In this document: positions 42,297 through 54,104 of the stretch, piece after piece
Layout: each line of letters opens with the position of its first letter
How positions within the stretch are numbered: position 1 is the stretch's first letter
NCBI GenBank assembly: GCA_022495995.1
Contig: JAFEMH010000165.1
Span: 248,001 to 312,000, forward strand
From: Adenophora triphylla var. japonica
Taxonomy: Eukaryota; Streptophyta; Magnoliopsida; Asterales; Campanulaceae
DNA length: 64,000 nucleotides
Direction: 5' to 3'
Notes under the pieces: model-generated
The model's input: only the letters and a program-made list of their open reading frames with translations
The model's database searches: none
What the model was told of the DNA's origin: nothing
Made by a program: the position numbers and the translations under genes

Positions 42297-43799
42297 TGTT
42301 GGGTATGCATATTTTAACCCTCCTAGATTAGCTTAAGATTTGATTGATACCATAACCTCCTCTCTATTTTAAGGACTTTAGGACCCTATGTAATGAAGCT
42401 TAGACTTCAATTTTTTAGATAAGTCCATTTTATAGAATAGGATAAATTAGGCTTAAAGACTAGCACAAGACTCATTGGATATGAGGTTGCAGTTCAAAAG
42501 TTTCAGACCGCATCATCAACCGCACCTAGAAAACCGCTCCTAGCAATTGCTTTGTGCAAATCCTTGTCTGAAACCGTCGTTGACAATCTCAGTGCAATCG
42601 CCTTAAAGTAAACCGCATTTGTGATGCAGTTCCAACGCACTAATGAAACCTCCTCTGGTGTAACCGCTCTTGTCACAACCGATTCACACCAGACCGCATC
42701 CAATGATTGAAGACTTGAAGTGAACCACTTTATGACTGTTGGAATCCACGTCAGCAATGATAAAAGTCAACCACCAAATCTTGTCACGTGATTCAATGTC
42801 AGAGAAGATCTGCAAGGATCTTGAAAAGGTGACAGGTGTCCTAACTACCTTAATTGCAGCTGAGGCCTGATCAAATTTACCTGCAACTGCTGTACCAAAG
42901 GACAAAAGTGGATATTGTGGACCAATCAGAAATTACCAGTACAGTACTTGTTACAGTTGTGTCCAACGGCTATATCCTTGGTGCTTGGGTATAAATACCC
43001 CAATCTTCATCATTTGAAGATTGCTTGAGAAATTGATTTGCTGTGAGTTCATAAGAAGCTGAAGCTCTGTTCATAAAATTCTTAGTCCTTTGAATCTTCA
43101 TCTTCTACTTCAAGAAATATATCCCAGCCCAGAAATCAAGCCTTATACACATCAAGAATCATTGTGCTCTACATTTCATAGATCTAAAGAGCCTTGATCT
43201 TGGATACACACATACACCTCACTTGTTTAATCACATAGATTATTCATTTGAGAAACACCGGTTATAGTCTAGGATTTGTTCTTCATAGAAAAGATTTTAG
43301 ATCTGAGTATTACTCATTGTAGTTTGTAATCTCTCATACTCAATATAAAATCTTTCTTAGAAAATCCAAGACTAACCATCTTGGTAGTAGACGTAGATCG
43401 TTTATTGATTGAACCACTCCAAATAGTGTGTTCTTACATTTCTGCATTTATTATTTACGGTGCATACTGATTATCTATCTTTATCTCTGTTTGATCTATA
43501 TTACAGTTATCCTTAATTGTGAATTGTGTTTGGAGTTAACTTTGTCAAACGTCACTTTTAGTTTTATAACTGCTCTCAAAACCGCACTATAAATCGCTTT
43601 GCATACCGCACCTTCAAAACCGCTTTGTAACTCAAATATTTCGCTGTGCATTTTACAACTCTACTTGCAGTTTCTAATACACTGCAAGTGGTTTTGTAAG
43701 CTAAGAGGTTTAGTTTTAAAAGAGGACAAAAAATTTGTAATAGCTATCCACCCCCCCTCTAGCCGTTTTTCACTCTTGTTGCCACCTTTGGGACCAACA
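42297..43799 (+). repeat. SIRE-like copy 2, 5' LTR
   Basis: TGTTGGGTATGCAT ... GGGACCAACA. TATAAATA at 42990-42997, followed by the inverted repeat AATCTTCA/TGAAGATT (43002-43022) at the expected transcription start. Roughly 15 differences from the 3' LTR in the first 400 bp, mostly transitions. Confidence 0.95.
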
Positions 43800-43801
43800 A
43801 G

Positions 43802-43813
43802 TGGTATCAGAGC
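43802..43813 (+). other. PBS of SIRE-like copy 2
   Basis: TGGTATCAGAGC, perfect to the initiator tRNA-Met PBS used by plant copia elements; two bases after the LTR. Confidence 0.95.
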
Positions 43814-43887
43814 AAACACATTTATAAAACCACTTTTTTCAAGCTTAACAGCTTGTGTGTTGATTCGATATGGCAAACTAAAAAACA

Positions 43888-46211
43888 ATGACAACTGTTA
43901 ACTATTCACACATTCCCATTTTGGATGAAGACCACTTCGACATCTGGAAATGCCGAATGCTTATTCATTTGGAGACTATTGATGAGATGCTGGAGGAGTG
44001 CGTGACAAATGGCCCGTTCGTTCCCATGAAGGCCAACACCAATCCAAATACCAGTGCATAAACTCCAGAAGTCCAAAAGCCAAAAGGCGAGTGGTCCAAT
44101 GAATAGAAAAGATTAGCTGCCTTGGACAGCAAGGCAAGGCACATCATTTCTGGAACCCTTCCTGTTTCAACCCTTCAAAAGGTGATGTACCTGAAAACCG
44201 CAAAGCAGATGTGGGATGCCATAGAGAGCTACCTCGAAGGTGATGATGAGTGCAAGGAGAACAAATTATATGCTGTTGAAAGATCCTATAATAACTTCAA
44301 CAGAAAATCCAACGAGACCTTGCGCCAGACCTACGATCGCTATGTTGAGGTAGTTAATGCATGTAGATCTCTTGGCAAGACTTTAACTAATAAGGAAATC
44401 AATATGACTTTCCTAGCTGCTTTAGGTTTGAGATGGGTCAATAAAGCCACATCTCTAGAAGATTCTAAAGTTTTGAATACTTGGTCGTTAAGTAACTTGT
44501 ATGCAAACCTTAGAGTCTATGAGCTTAAATTAAATCACATTGAAGAGATTGAAGGGAAAACCAAATCGCTTTCCATGTCCGTCGTGGAACATGAGGAGAA
44601 ACCAACCACATCTAACTAAACCGCTGATCCTTCCATATCAACCTCATCACTCATCGAAATGGATGATGATGATTTTGCCATGTTTGTGAAAAGATTTCAA
44701 AAATTTAGAAAATCCTCAAAACCTTTCACAAAATCATTTTCTAAAGGCAAACCTCCAGCAACGTTTTCAAAAGCTGCAGATACAAAGAAAAAGGGTGATC
44801 TATTTTGCTACAACTGTAGGAAACCTGGTCACTTTGCATCTGAGTGTCCACAACCAAGATTTGAATACATGAAAAAGAAAACCTCTCCTGCGAAATTTTC
44901 TCATCGCAAGGGAATGGTTGCTGAAGAGGAAGAGAATTCTAAAGAATTAGCAACTTGGATTGAAACAGATTCTGATGAGGGAAGTGACAATGAAACCGAA
45001 GAGGTTAATCTCTGCTTAGTTGAAGATGCTTTCGATGAGTCAGATACTGAGTCAATCGAGTCGCTAGATATGGAGGATGAAGAGGTTTCTATAAAAATTC
45101 CAAATTTTAAATTGGATGATGATGTGAAACTTACTCCCAGCATTAAAATAGGGAGTAGTTCATATGCACGTCCCATTTCCCCCCCTACAAATGCTCCGCT
45201 TTCAAAAGTAACTCCAAAAAAGAAAATTTTAAAAAAGGTGGTAGATGAAGTTTCTCCCATTGAACATGAGAGGATGTTTAAGGAAGCAGAAATGATGATC
45301 CAAAAATTCTCTAATGTTAAGAAAGTTTAGCATTAGCTCATGATGAACTTTCTCAGTACAAGATGGAGAAAACTGTGATGAGGTCTGAAATTTCCAATCT
45401 TAAGGACCAAATCAAAAGTATGTCTCCTCTTGCTGATCAAAACCGCATCCTAGAAACTAAGGTTGCTGCACTTCAACTCAGGAACGATGATTTGGTTGCT
45501 CAAAATCAAGAAATCCAAAAGATTATTGATGAGTGAACCAAATCACGTGCCACCTTGGATCAAATTTTAGAATCCCAAATGGCCAGTGGAATTAAAGAAG
45601 GCCTAGGGTTCCAAACAGGTGAAAAGGAGAAGTGTGCATCCTGCTGTGAAAAGGATGAGAAAATTTTGAAACTAACTAAAGATATTCCTAAGGAGAAGCA
45701 TGCTGTTTCTAAGGGTAAAGGACAGGAACACAAGGCTCCACTTAATTTCCATTATGTCTACCCAAAGAAACAGTTTAGGAAAAATTCTCAGATGAAAGGA
45801 AAAGATTCTGAGAATGAAATCGCAGAGGAGGTTTCTTATGCAGCTGACCACACCTCTACTCCAACCGCTCTTGGTGGAATAGGTGGTGCTGCCAACTGCA
45901 AGGCTGACCGCCCTTCTTCTTCGACCGCACCTCCTGCCTTCAAAAGCAAGGGGAGCGTTACTAGAAAAACCGTGGTCAAACCAAAGATACCTACCTTTGT
46001 TAAAGTCAAAACCGTTGTTCCCAAACCGCATGCAACTCCTAAGAAAAGTAAGGAGTTAGTAAAACCTCATGTTGCTTGTAGCTTTCATAAATGTTCTATG
46101 TGTGATGGTTTAGGTCACAAGGTTGCAGAATGCCTTTTGCGGTTCACACCCAATGCCAGGAAGAGTAAACCTCCTTCTGTCAAACAGGGGTGGGTCGTCA
46201 AAGGTTGCTAA
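43888..46211 (+). pseudogene. gag: SIRE-like copy 2 gag
   Basis: Starts at ATG 43888 (MTTVNYSHIPILDEDHFDIW), the usual copia gag opening; an upstream ATG at 43869 stops after three codons. A stop at 44059 and another near 44104 interrupt it. The UBN2-type capsid follows (QMWDAIESYLEGDDECKENK, RQTYDRYVEVVNACRSLGK), then a stop at 44618, an acidic/basic linker, an intact zinc knuckle CYNCRKPGHFASEC (about 44808), acidic stretches, a coiled coil in a shifted frame (45340-45530) and a Pro/Lys-rich C-terminus with a second Cys/His motif, CSMCDGLGHKVAEC (46096). Large gag with a second knuckle-like motif fits SIRE. Only four or five lesions, far fewer than in copy 1. Confidence 0.9.
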
Positions 46212-46275
46212 CCTCAGGACACAAGGAATAAAGGGGGACCTCGTTCTTAATTTTACATTTCAGGTCCTCTGCTTA

Positions 46276-47930
46276 ATGGCTGGTCACTCCAAGGATAATG
46301 AATGGTATCTTGACAGTGGCTGCTCAAGACATATGACTGGAGATAGACCATTACTTGAAGATGTCATTGAAGCAAGTGGTCCGTCTGTAACTTTTGGTGA
46401 CAACAACAAAGGCAAAACTATTGGGTATGGTGTGATAAGGAGAGCAAACCTAACCATTGAGAAGATTTCTCTTGTTGAAGGACTCAAGCACAACCTCCTT
46501 TCAATTTCTCAATTCTGCGACAAAGGAATGCTTTGCAACTTCACGTCATCAAATTGCTTTATCAAAGATAGCATTTCCGGAGTCACCCTACTCACAGGGA
46601 TTCGTAAGAGTAATATTTACATTATTGATCTAAATTCCACATGTAGTATTACTAATCTCTGTTTTGTAGCTAAAAATGTGAGCGAAAATAGTTGGCTATG
46701 GCACAAGAGGTTGAGCCACTTGAACTTCAAGTATCTAGCAAAGATTGGAAGGGAAAAACTCGTTCGTGGTTTACCCAAAGTGGCTGACCACCATCCAGAG
46801 AAATGCAGTGCATGTCAACTTGGTAAACAAACTGCGTCGTCTTTCACCAGCAAGACCGCGCCCTCAACTGCAGGATGTTTACAACTGCTTCACATAGATT
46901 TGTTTGGACCCGTTACCACTGCCAGCATTGGAGGAAATAGATATACTTTAGTGGTGGTGGATGATTATTCAAGATATACTTGGGTTGAGATGATGATCAC
47001 TAAGGACGATTGCTATGACATCTTGACCTCTCTCTTTAGACGGCTCCAGACTCAAAAAGAAGATGACATCGCTAGTGTTCATTTAGACAATGGAACATAA
47101 TTCAAGAATAACGGTGTTGCTCAGTATTGTGATGACCATGGGATTGATCACAATTTCTCGACTGCTGGTGTTCCACAACAAAATAGGCTTGTGGAAAGGA
47201 AGAACAGGACGTTGATTGAGGCTGGAAAGACTATGATATCTGAAGCGAAGCTGCCTCAGTATTTTTGGGCTGAAGCAATCAACACAGCATGCTTCACTCA
47301 GAACCGCTCCCTCATCAACAAGACCTATAACAAGACTCCATATGAGCTTTGGAGAGAAAGAACCCCCAACATTGCATTCTTCAAGATCTTTGGCTGCAAA
47401 TGCTTTATCCTCTACAACAGAAGAGAAAATAGAGGTAAATTCGGAGCCAAGGACGATGAAGGTATTTTTGTTGGGTATGCTAAATATTCAAAAGCTTTTC
47501 GTATTTTTAATAAAACTAGTTTAAAGATAGTTGAGTATGTTCATGTTCCATTTGATGAACATTCTCTCCTTGAGCCACATATGGCTCCAAATATTGCTGA
47601 TGATTTTGCTGAGCATAACGAAACAGGTGAATCCTCTAGAACCGCACCTGAACCTCAACCGCAAAATCCAGCACCCTCAACTGAAATTTCCTCAGACCAA
47701 AATCCTCAAACCGCACCTGAAGTTCATTCTCCAGATGCAACTGCTAGGAAAGAAGTTGTTGAAAATTCCCCCATCTAGCTTATTGAACCTCTTCGTCAAC
47801 TTACCTTCCATGAATTCGCTGAAGAATCTAACGATGTTCCAATTGAAGATCTTTAGCAAACCTCAGTTCAACTAGATTTACCCCAGAGGTTCGTGAAGTC
47901 AGCAGTCACCCCCTCACAAATGTGATTGGT
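46276..47930 (+). pseudogene. SIRE-like copy 2 protease and integrase
   Basis: Protease WYLDSGCSRHMTGD near 46305 with intact DSG, then FGDNNKGKTIGYGV. Integrase: WLWHKRLSHLNFKYL with CSACQLGKQ (zinc finger), LLHIDLFGPVTTA (first Asp), ASVHLDNGT (second Asp) followed by TAA in place of the usual Glu codon at 47098-47100, NNGVAQYCDDHGIDHNFST, VERKNRTLIEAGKTM (Glu), FGCKCFILYN and FVGYAKYSKAF. An acidic/proline C-terminal linker ends at TAG near 47776. Catalytic residues all present, so two nonsense codons are the main damage here. Confidence 0.9.
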
Positions 47931-47989
47931 GATTTGTTTTCCGGTGTTCAAACAAGGAGATAAAACTATGATGAACATACCTCCCTGTT

Positions 47990-48475
47990 ATCTCAAATTG
48001 AACCCAAGAAGATTGATGAAGCACTCCAAGATTCCAGTTGGGTCATTTCTATGCAAGAAGAACTCAACCAGTTTGAAAGATGCAAGGTCTGGACTTTGTT
48101 GTCTAGACCTCAGGATCAAGGAGTGATAGGAACTAAGTGGGTATTTAGGAATAAGATGGACGAGAATGGAAGCAACACACGGAATAAAGCAAGATTGGTT
48201 GCACAAGGATATAGGCAAGAAGAAGGAATAGATTATAATGAAACCTTTGCTCCAGTTGCAAGATTGGAAGCTATCAGAATCTTCTTAGCCTATGCCTCTT
48301 TCAAGCGTTTCAAGTTATATCAAATGGACGTGAAGAGTGCTTTCCTCAAAAGTGAACTTCAAGAGACCGTGTATGTTGCCCAACCGCCTGGATTTGAAGA
48401 CTCCAAATTTCCCAATCATGTCTACAAACTCTAGAAATCTTTGTATGGACTTAAGAAAGCTCCAAGGGCATGGTA
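47990..48475 (+). pseudogene. SIRE-like copy 2 reverse transcriptase, N-terminal half
   Basis: [94 protein letters not shown], a TAG after NHVYKL, and SLYGLKKAPRAW ending at the CACTA insertion (48476). The catalytic YVDD, the thumb and RNase H are missing: after the inserted sequence the element resumes only in the third gene. Confidence 0.9.
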
Positions 48476-48740
48476 CACTACAAGAAAACAGGGCAATTGA
48501 AATGGATTTTTCGGTTGCAATTCAGGAAAATCGGTTGCAAATTAATGTTTGCAACCGAAAAATTCTGTTGCAAAGGCAGTCGCAGGAAGCCTCGTCGCTA
48601 TTTATGCGACCGCTTTTGACCGCTGTTTGGGTTGCAAAATCCTTGCAACGGAAAAAGTAGTTGCAATTTCTGTTGCAATGTGTTTCCTAGGACAATTTTT
48701 ACATCCGTTTCAAACAACAACTGATTTATTTCTGTTTCTA

Positions 48741-48950
48741 AAATTTGCAACTGATTTATTTCTGTTTCTAATTGCAACTGATTGTTCTGTTTCAAATATG
48801 TTATTTCTGTTTCTAAAATTTGCAACTGATTTATTTCCGTTTCTAATTGCAACTGATTGTTCTATTTCAAATATGTTATTTATGTTTTTAAATTTTGCAA
48901 CTGATTTATTTCTGTTTCTAATTGCAACTGATTATTCTGTTTAAAAAAAT
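48741..48950 (+). repeat. 75-bp tandem repeat in the CACTA subterminal region
   Basis: Units aligned at AAATTTGCAA start at 48741, 48816 and 48891, exactly 75 bp apart; the last is partial. Each contains two GCAACTGAT motifs. Confidence 0.85.
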
Positions 48951-49269
48951 ATGTTACATAGAACTAAATTAGCAACTAAATTTTTTAGTTTCAAGTATGC
49001 AACCTATTTTGCAACGAAAAATTATGTTGCAAAAAATTATTTTCTAAAAATAAAATATTACTAATATTATGCATATAAATATTTCTCAATTGTACCTGAT
49101 TGAAAATTTAACTTAAAATATCTTAAATCAAACATATTATTAAAGTCAACACAACTTTAAACATTACATTCAAAATAAATTCACAAATTGTCATACTAAA
49201 CTGTCGTGCTGTTCAACTACATAGAATTGTGAAGTTGACATACTTTAAACTACATAGGAGCTCGTGGAC

Positions 49270-50447
49270 GATGCTTGAAGCCTCTAAGTCCTCGATTTGA
49301 GCATCTCTTGGAATTGCAACCAGATATCATTTTTCAATTCCTCAAATTTAGCCTCATATGTGGATTGTATTTTTGTCGTGACTTCATCCCTCATTTTCTC
49401 AACTCTTTCGTTCAACTTATCTTCCTGCAAAATATTGACAAGTCAACTATGACATTTATTATGGGACGAAAGGAGTATTACAAGAAACACGAAATACTAG
49501 GCAGGTTACAGGTAAGCTTGAGAAACATGCTCTAGAGACTCATCGGCATCTCCGTAGCTTCCACATTTTGGCCCATTGAAAGTGCCAGCAAGTTTCTCTT
49601 TGTGCATTGCCTTACTGAAAGCTAGTATTATTACTCAATATAAATGAGTAGGAACGCATATGAAAACAGTATTCAGTTCATTGTCATTATTTCATCTCTG
49701 AATAGTAGATCCACTAAAATAAGAATAAGATGATCCTACCAAATGAAATCAATATTCTGGACCATTAAATCTGCATCTCCATATATTTTTTCCTATGGAT
49801 ACAAACAGTATATCAAATAAAATTACAAACTGAAATATTAACATTTTCCGGAAACTAACACAAGATTGGATGCATAAATGTACTACTCCTAAATACCTAC
49901 GGTTTGAAGATGAACAATATCAATTAATCTAGAAAAAACAAATGGAGGAACTATCATATCACATAATACAAGAAAAAAAATTAAAATTGACCACATAAAT
50001 CCACCAGAAGAGAGATATATATTACCCTGACGCAATTATCAGTGACACAATTTTCAGCAACATAATATTAATTGAATTCATAAAAACACAAGAGAAAGGA
50101 GTGAATTATATTAACTTACGGGTTTCGGTGAATAATAACTGGTATCCTCTCATCATCATTCTCAGGTGCTCGCGGAGCTCTATTCTCACCACGACTTCTC
50201 CTATTGACTGTGGACTCTGAATCATGTCCAGGCTCGCTACCACCTTCTGTAAAAGGAGTGCTTCCACTGCCGTATCCTCGTCAAGCTCTTGCGAGGAAGA
50301 GATATTTCCACCTCCAGGCTGATCAGGCTGATCACTTAGAGGTTCATCGATATGCTCATTTACAAGGTGCTGGCGTGTAACACGAACTCTACCAGGTTCA
50401 TTTCTGAAAGTTTCCCATCTGCTGCCTTTGCCTCTAACCCTTGGCAT
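49270..50447 (-). pseudogene. CACTA gene remnant (possible Transposase_24/TNP1-like)
   Basis: On the minus strand, 50447-50106 encodes MPRVRGKGSRWETFRNEPGR and an acidic Gln/Asp-rich stretch. Separate exons near 49600-49530 read HKEKLAGTFNGPKCGSYGDA, and near 49430-49290 a Lys/Glu-rich helix (EDKLNERVEKMRDEVTTK). A basic N-terminus plus a C-terminal helix with EM-type motifs resembles the small plant En/Spm gene (Ptta/En/Spm, Transposase_24), with most of the middle lost. Assignment is by pattern only. Confidence 0.4.
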
Positions 50448-51130
50448 AGTACTATATATATATCAAAAAAAACAAAAAACAAATGTAGACTTGCAACATA
50501 ATTAAAACATGGATAAAGTAAAACAATTTAATAATAGCATCATTAAATAACACAAACATATATTTAAAAGCTAATAATTCTACAGTAGCTTAGGGGAGAA
50601 TAGTTGAAAGCTGATTATGACATGAAATATTTGTGTTTGAGAATGAGCTTAACTTATGCCAAGCATCTATTAATGCATCTCCTTTCAAACAAATTCGAAT
50701 TTTGGTGGCGGAGCATCTTCGAAGAGACTTCGTTCGATCAAAATGGAAGCCGGTAAAAGGACTGTACCTAGTATAGTTGTTTATGTCACCGTCCCAAACA
50801 AGGAAGCAGGTTGGGTTATACATATTTATTTCTTTCCTGTCTTATCCTGAATCTTAAAATTATATTACTAGTATTTGAATTGTGAGTTTAAATGGATTAT
50901 AATTGATTTTATATATTTTCGAGATTAATTTTTATAGAAGTCCACTTTTTGACAAAAATATCTTACAGATTGAGAAGTTTGAATGCTGATACTAACATGA
51001 ATAAAATCAGAAAGTCAATGGTTTAGTTCATGTTCATAACAAGGCTTGGTTTTTAGAGGACGCATTTAATAAATCAGTAAATTTTGATTTTTTTAACTCT
51101 GTTCCTAAATCGATCAGATGGTAGGTTTTA
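50448..51130. other. Unassigned part of the CACTA/Ogre junction
   Basis: AT-rich; a minus-strand open stretch at 50823-50590 has no recognised motif. The exact CACTA/Ogre boundary is not visible. Confidence 0.35.
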
Positions 51131-51208
51131 AAATAGGATTTTTGTGATGACCACTCTTAAGGGCAATAACAAGTTCCTAAAATGTTTAACTTTTGCCTAA
51201 TTGATTCT

Positions 51209-51345
51209 CTATCTCTGTTCGAAAGAGATAGCGAAGTATGCTTTAGCATTCAACTTTAGCTACTTCTATCTCTGTTCGAAAGAGATATCGAAGTACGCTT
51301 TAGTATTCCAACTTTAGCTACCGCTATCGCCTCGATAGCGACGTA
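51209..51345 (+). repeat. 57-bp tandem repeat with hairpins
   Basis: Units start at 51209, 51266 and about 51324. Each begins with an inverted repeat: CTATCTCT/AGAGATAG in the first, CTATCTCT/AGAGATAT in the second, and the unrelated but perfect CGCTATCG/CGATAGCG (51322-51340) in the third. Confidence 0.8.
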
Positions 51346-51504
51346 TGCTTTAGTTTCTTATGGTGACAACCTCCATTAATTGTCAAATCAAGTAAGGTGA
51401 CCTCTCTATTAATCGTCAAAATTCCGAGGATCCTAGACCTGTTCCTAACTATCTAGCGAGCCTCGAACTACGACCACAGATTGATTCCTCCGGATACGTA
51501 GGTA

Positions 51505-51942
51505 GCCTTTCATAAAGGTCCAGTCATTTGACCGTTGTGGTCACCCTTTTCATTCATCACTCCTCAGTGGTGCATGAGCCTTTCATAAAGGTTCATTCAT
51601 CCAACCGCAGTGGTCGCCCTTTTCCTTCGTCACTCCTCAGTGGTGAGGTAGCCTTTCATAAAGGTCTAGCCATCCGACCGCAGTGGTCGCCCTTTTCCGT
51701 CATCACTCCTCAGTGGTGAAGTAGCCTTTCATGAAGGTCCAGCCATCCGACCACATTGGTCACCCCTTTCATCCATCACTCCTCAGTGGTGTATGAGCCT
51801 TTCATAAAGGTCCAGCCTTCCGACCGCAGTGGTCACCCCTTTCATTCATCACTCCTCAGTGGTGCATGAGCCTTTCAAAAAGGTCCAGCTATCTGACCAC
51901 ATTGGTCACTTCCTTCATTTTACATATCCCCAGTAGGATCAG
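51505..51942 (+). repeat. 73-bp tandem repeat, 6 units, three hairpins each
   Basis: Units start at 51505, 51578, 51651, 51724, 51797 and 51870, exactly 73 bp apart. Each carries CCTTT-n3-AAAGG, GACC-n5-GGTC and CACT-n4-AGTG inverted repeats. Loops vary between units while most stems are kept. Confidence 0.9.
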
Positions 51943-52020
51943 CCATTTGACCTCCTAGGTCACTTTCTTTCCATCTTTCTAGCAAGAGACCAGTTTCTCT
52001 TCGCCATTCCCCAGTGGATT

Positions 52021-52300
52021 CCGAACTACGACCATGGCTTGATTCCTCCGGGATACGTAGGTAGCCTAATTTAGGTTCAGCCAATTTGTCATATATGACA
52101 CCCTTTCCCCAGTAGATTCCGAACTACGATCATGGCTTAATTCCTCCGGGATACGTTGGTAGCCTACTTTAGGTTCAGCCAATTTGTCATATATGACACC
52201 CTTTCCCCAGTGGATTCCAAACTACGATCATGGCTTGATTCCTTCGGGATACGTAGGTAGCCTTCCAAAGGTTCAGCCACTCGACCTCCTTGGTCACCCA
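52021..52300 (+). repeat. 98-bp tandem repeat, about 2.5 units
   Basis: Units aligned at CCGAACTACG start at 52021, 52119 and 52217, exactly 98 bp apart; a related partial unit lies at about 51468. Each contains the perfect palindrome TGTCATATATGACA (first two units) and a CCTAATTTAGG-type hairpin. Confidence 0.9.
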
Positions 52301-54104
52301 ATCCGTCTCGGAAGTTCGTCAGATTGGATTCTTTTTATCGACAACCCCACTCGCCCTGCAAGTGCCGTTGCCGAGGGGCTTCTGTAAGTACCCAAATCTG
52401 GCTCATGCCTTCCGGTTAAGTTTCCCGGCAACTACCCGAACTTTCCTAAAGTTCAGGGGCAATTCTGAAACTTTTCCAAACCTTCCAAGGGGGAAGGACC
52501 TGCTAGGAATTAAAATTCCAAGCAGTCCCTCGCTGGAATGAAGCTTCCAGCTGCCACCTTGCATGAATCTAGAAGCAGGCTGAGTCACCAATTGATAACG
52601 CCGCACGGCTTCTTTTGCCAGAGGTTAATGCCGCACGGCTTTATTAGGAAGCACAAATCAGCCTATAAATAGAGGCTTCTTCTACCCATTTTAACAAGAA
52701 ATTTCAGGCATTGTTACTCTGCCAAAATTACTCCACGAAATTACAGAAACTGAAACTCCAAAAAAACCACCTCCCTCCTCCATAAAATCCATCCAAAAAT
52801 CTTTCTACATTAGGAAAAACCCCAAGGGAGATAGAGAAAACCACCATTGATAATCTCTCATTCCTTTCTCCTTGAAATACATTTATTATATTGTTATATT
52901 CATTACTTGTCATCTATATTTCTTTTACTTGCCATTAATATTGATATATTGTCATAAAGTTGCCATCTTTATCATGTAGACATCATTTATCCCCATTTCC
53001 CCTACACAAATGATTCATGGAGAATCCCTTTCCAACGATGAACAAGGGTCCACATGTGGCTCGTTCTAGGGAGGATTCACCACATGATGATGTGAAATAG
53101 TCCCATTTTAATACATAAAAATGCTATCTTTACTTTTATAATGTCTTCCCCTTCCCTTGACCTTGCTTCCAAGGATTGTCCACCTCATAAGGTTCTTAAA
53201 GGACATAGGAAAGCCTCAAAGGTCTTCCCTTTACATTCATGTCTTTAGCTTTCATAACATTTATTACGTTTAATTCATAAAAATGCAATCTTTACTTTCC
53301 AAAGTCATTCCCCCATGTTCCTTTTGGATGGATCACTCTCCGAGGATTGTCTAGTGACCTTTTTAAGGCACGAAAGACATAGGATGAGTATAAAGATCCA
53401 ATCTTTATACCCCTTCCCTTAGTCCCCTTGGTACTTGAAGCATCTCATGGTGTGGATCGGTGTAAAGACCCTATCTTTACATCGTTTCCGTCACACAAAA
53501 TGCCATAGTCGAAGTCCCTTTAGAAGCGGATGAGTCTTAGCCCCTACATCTCCGATCATCACTTGAGACGAGCATAAATGTCCCTACAAGCTCAATCGTC
53601 TCAAGATGTAGGATTGATGGGCAAAGACTCTTCCTTTCTAAAGAGTCTCATTCTTGAACTATAAACGTCCCCCTATCTCGATCACATATGACCTAGTCCC
53701 GAAGAACGTTGGTTTAAGATACACCAAGGCTTTTACACCTACTATGGTTGATTATTCCAATGGGAGGGTAAAAAAGGTCACTTAATGATGATCACAAGTC
53801 CAAGATGAGCACGGGATAAAAATCCCGAATACATAAAATCCAAGTAATCCCGAGCGATAACCTTCTCACATGGTTTATACGTCCGGCAGATAACTTGGCA
53901 CATTCCCTCCTTTTTTAAATCACATCTCACACACGAACACATAAAACAAGCACAAACTTCGGGTCTAGGAAGACTTGCTTTCGCAAGGCTCCTTTGATGA
54001 ACGCGGTCCGTTCTTCCCAAGGAGTAACTTAACCTCCGGACCCTTATCCTTTTTTTCAAAGTTTTGAGGAAATCAAAATGGCATGGTGACTCCGTTTTTC
54101 AATA

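Larger units (their letters stand above)
48476..51130 (+). mobile_element. CACTA (En/Spm) transposon remnant
   Basis: Starts exactly CACTACAAGAAAA at 48476, the canonical plant CACTA terminus, inside RT. Subterminal repeats of GTTGCAA/TTGCAAC on both strands follow over about 550 bp, typical of CACTA transposase binding regions. Gene remnants lie on the minus strand. I did not find the other terminus (TTTTCTTGTAGTG), so the right boundary near 51130, where the Ogre-like LTR seems to begin, is approximate. Confidence 0.7.
51130..54094 (+). repeat. Ogre-like (Tat clade) LTR with PBS stub
   Basis: About 3 kb. Contains the recurrent motif CGAACTACGACCATGG...GATTCCTCCGGGATACGTAG, which I recognise from Ogre-like LTRs, three tandem arrays in U3, a TATA box (TATAAATA at 52665-52672), and a long R-U5 with regularly spaced TTTACAT/CCTT blocks. 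It ends ...AAAATGGCA at 54083, then TGGTGACTCCG (54084-54094), matching the start of the tRNA-Arg PBS used by Ogre elements; the PBS is then cut off. The start is uncertain (TGATGACC near 51133 is a candidate). Confidence 0.65.

Noticed and set aside
45672..46031. Long minus-strand frames opposite SIRE-like gag
   Set aside because: Shadow frames of gag; they have no homology pattern of their own.
51505..51942. CRISPR-like regular repeats (73-bp period)
   Set aside because: Whole unit is repeated with no unique spacers, and the context is a plant retrotransposon LTR.
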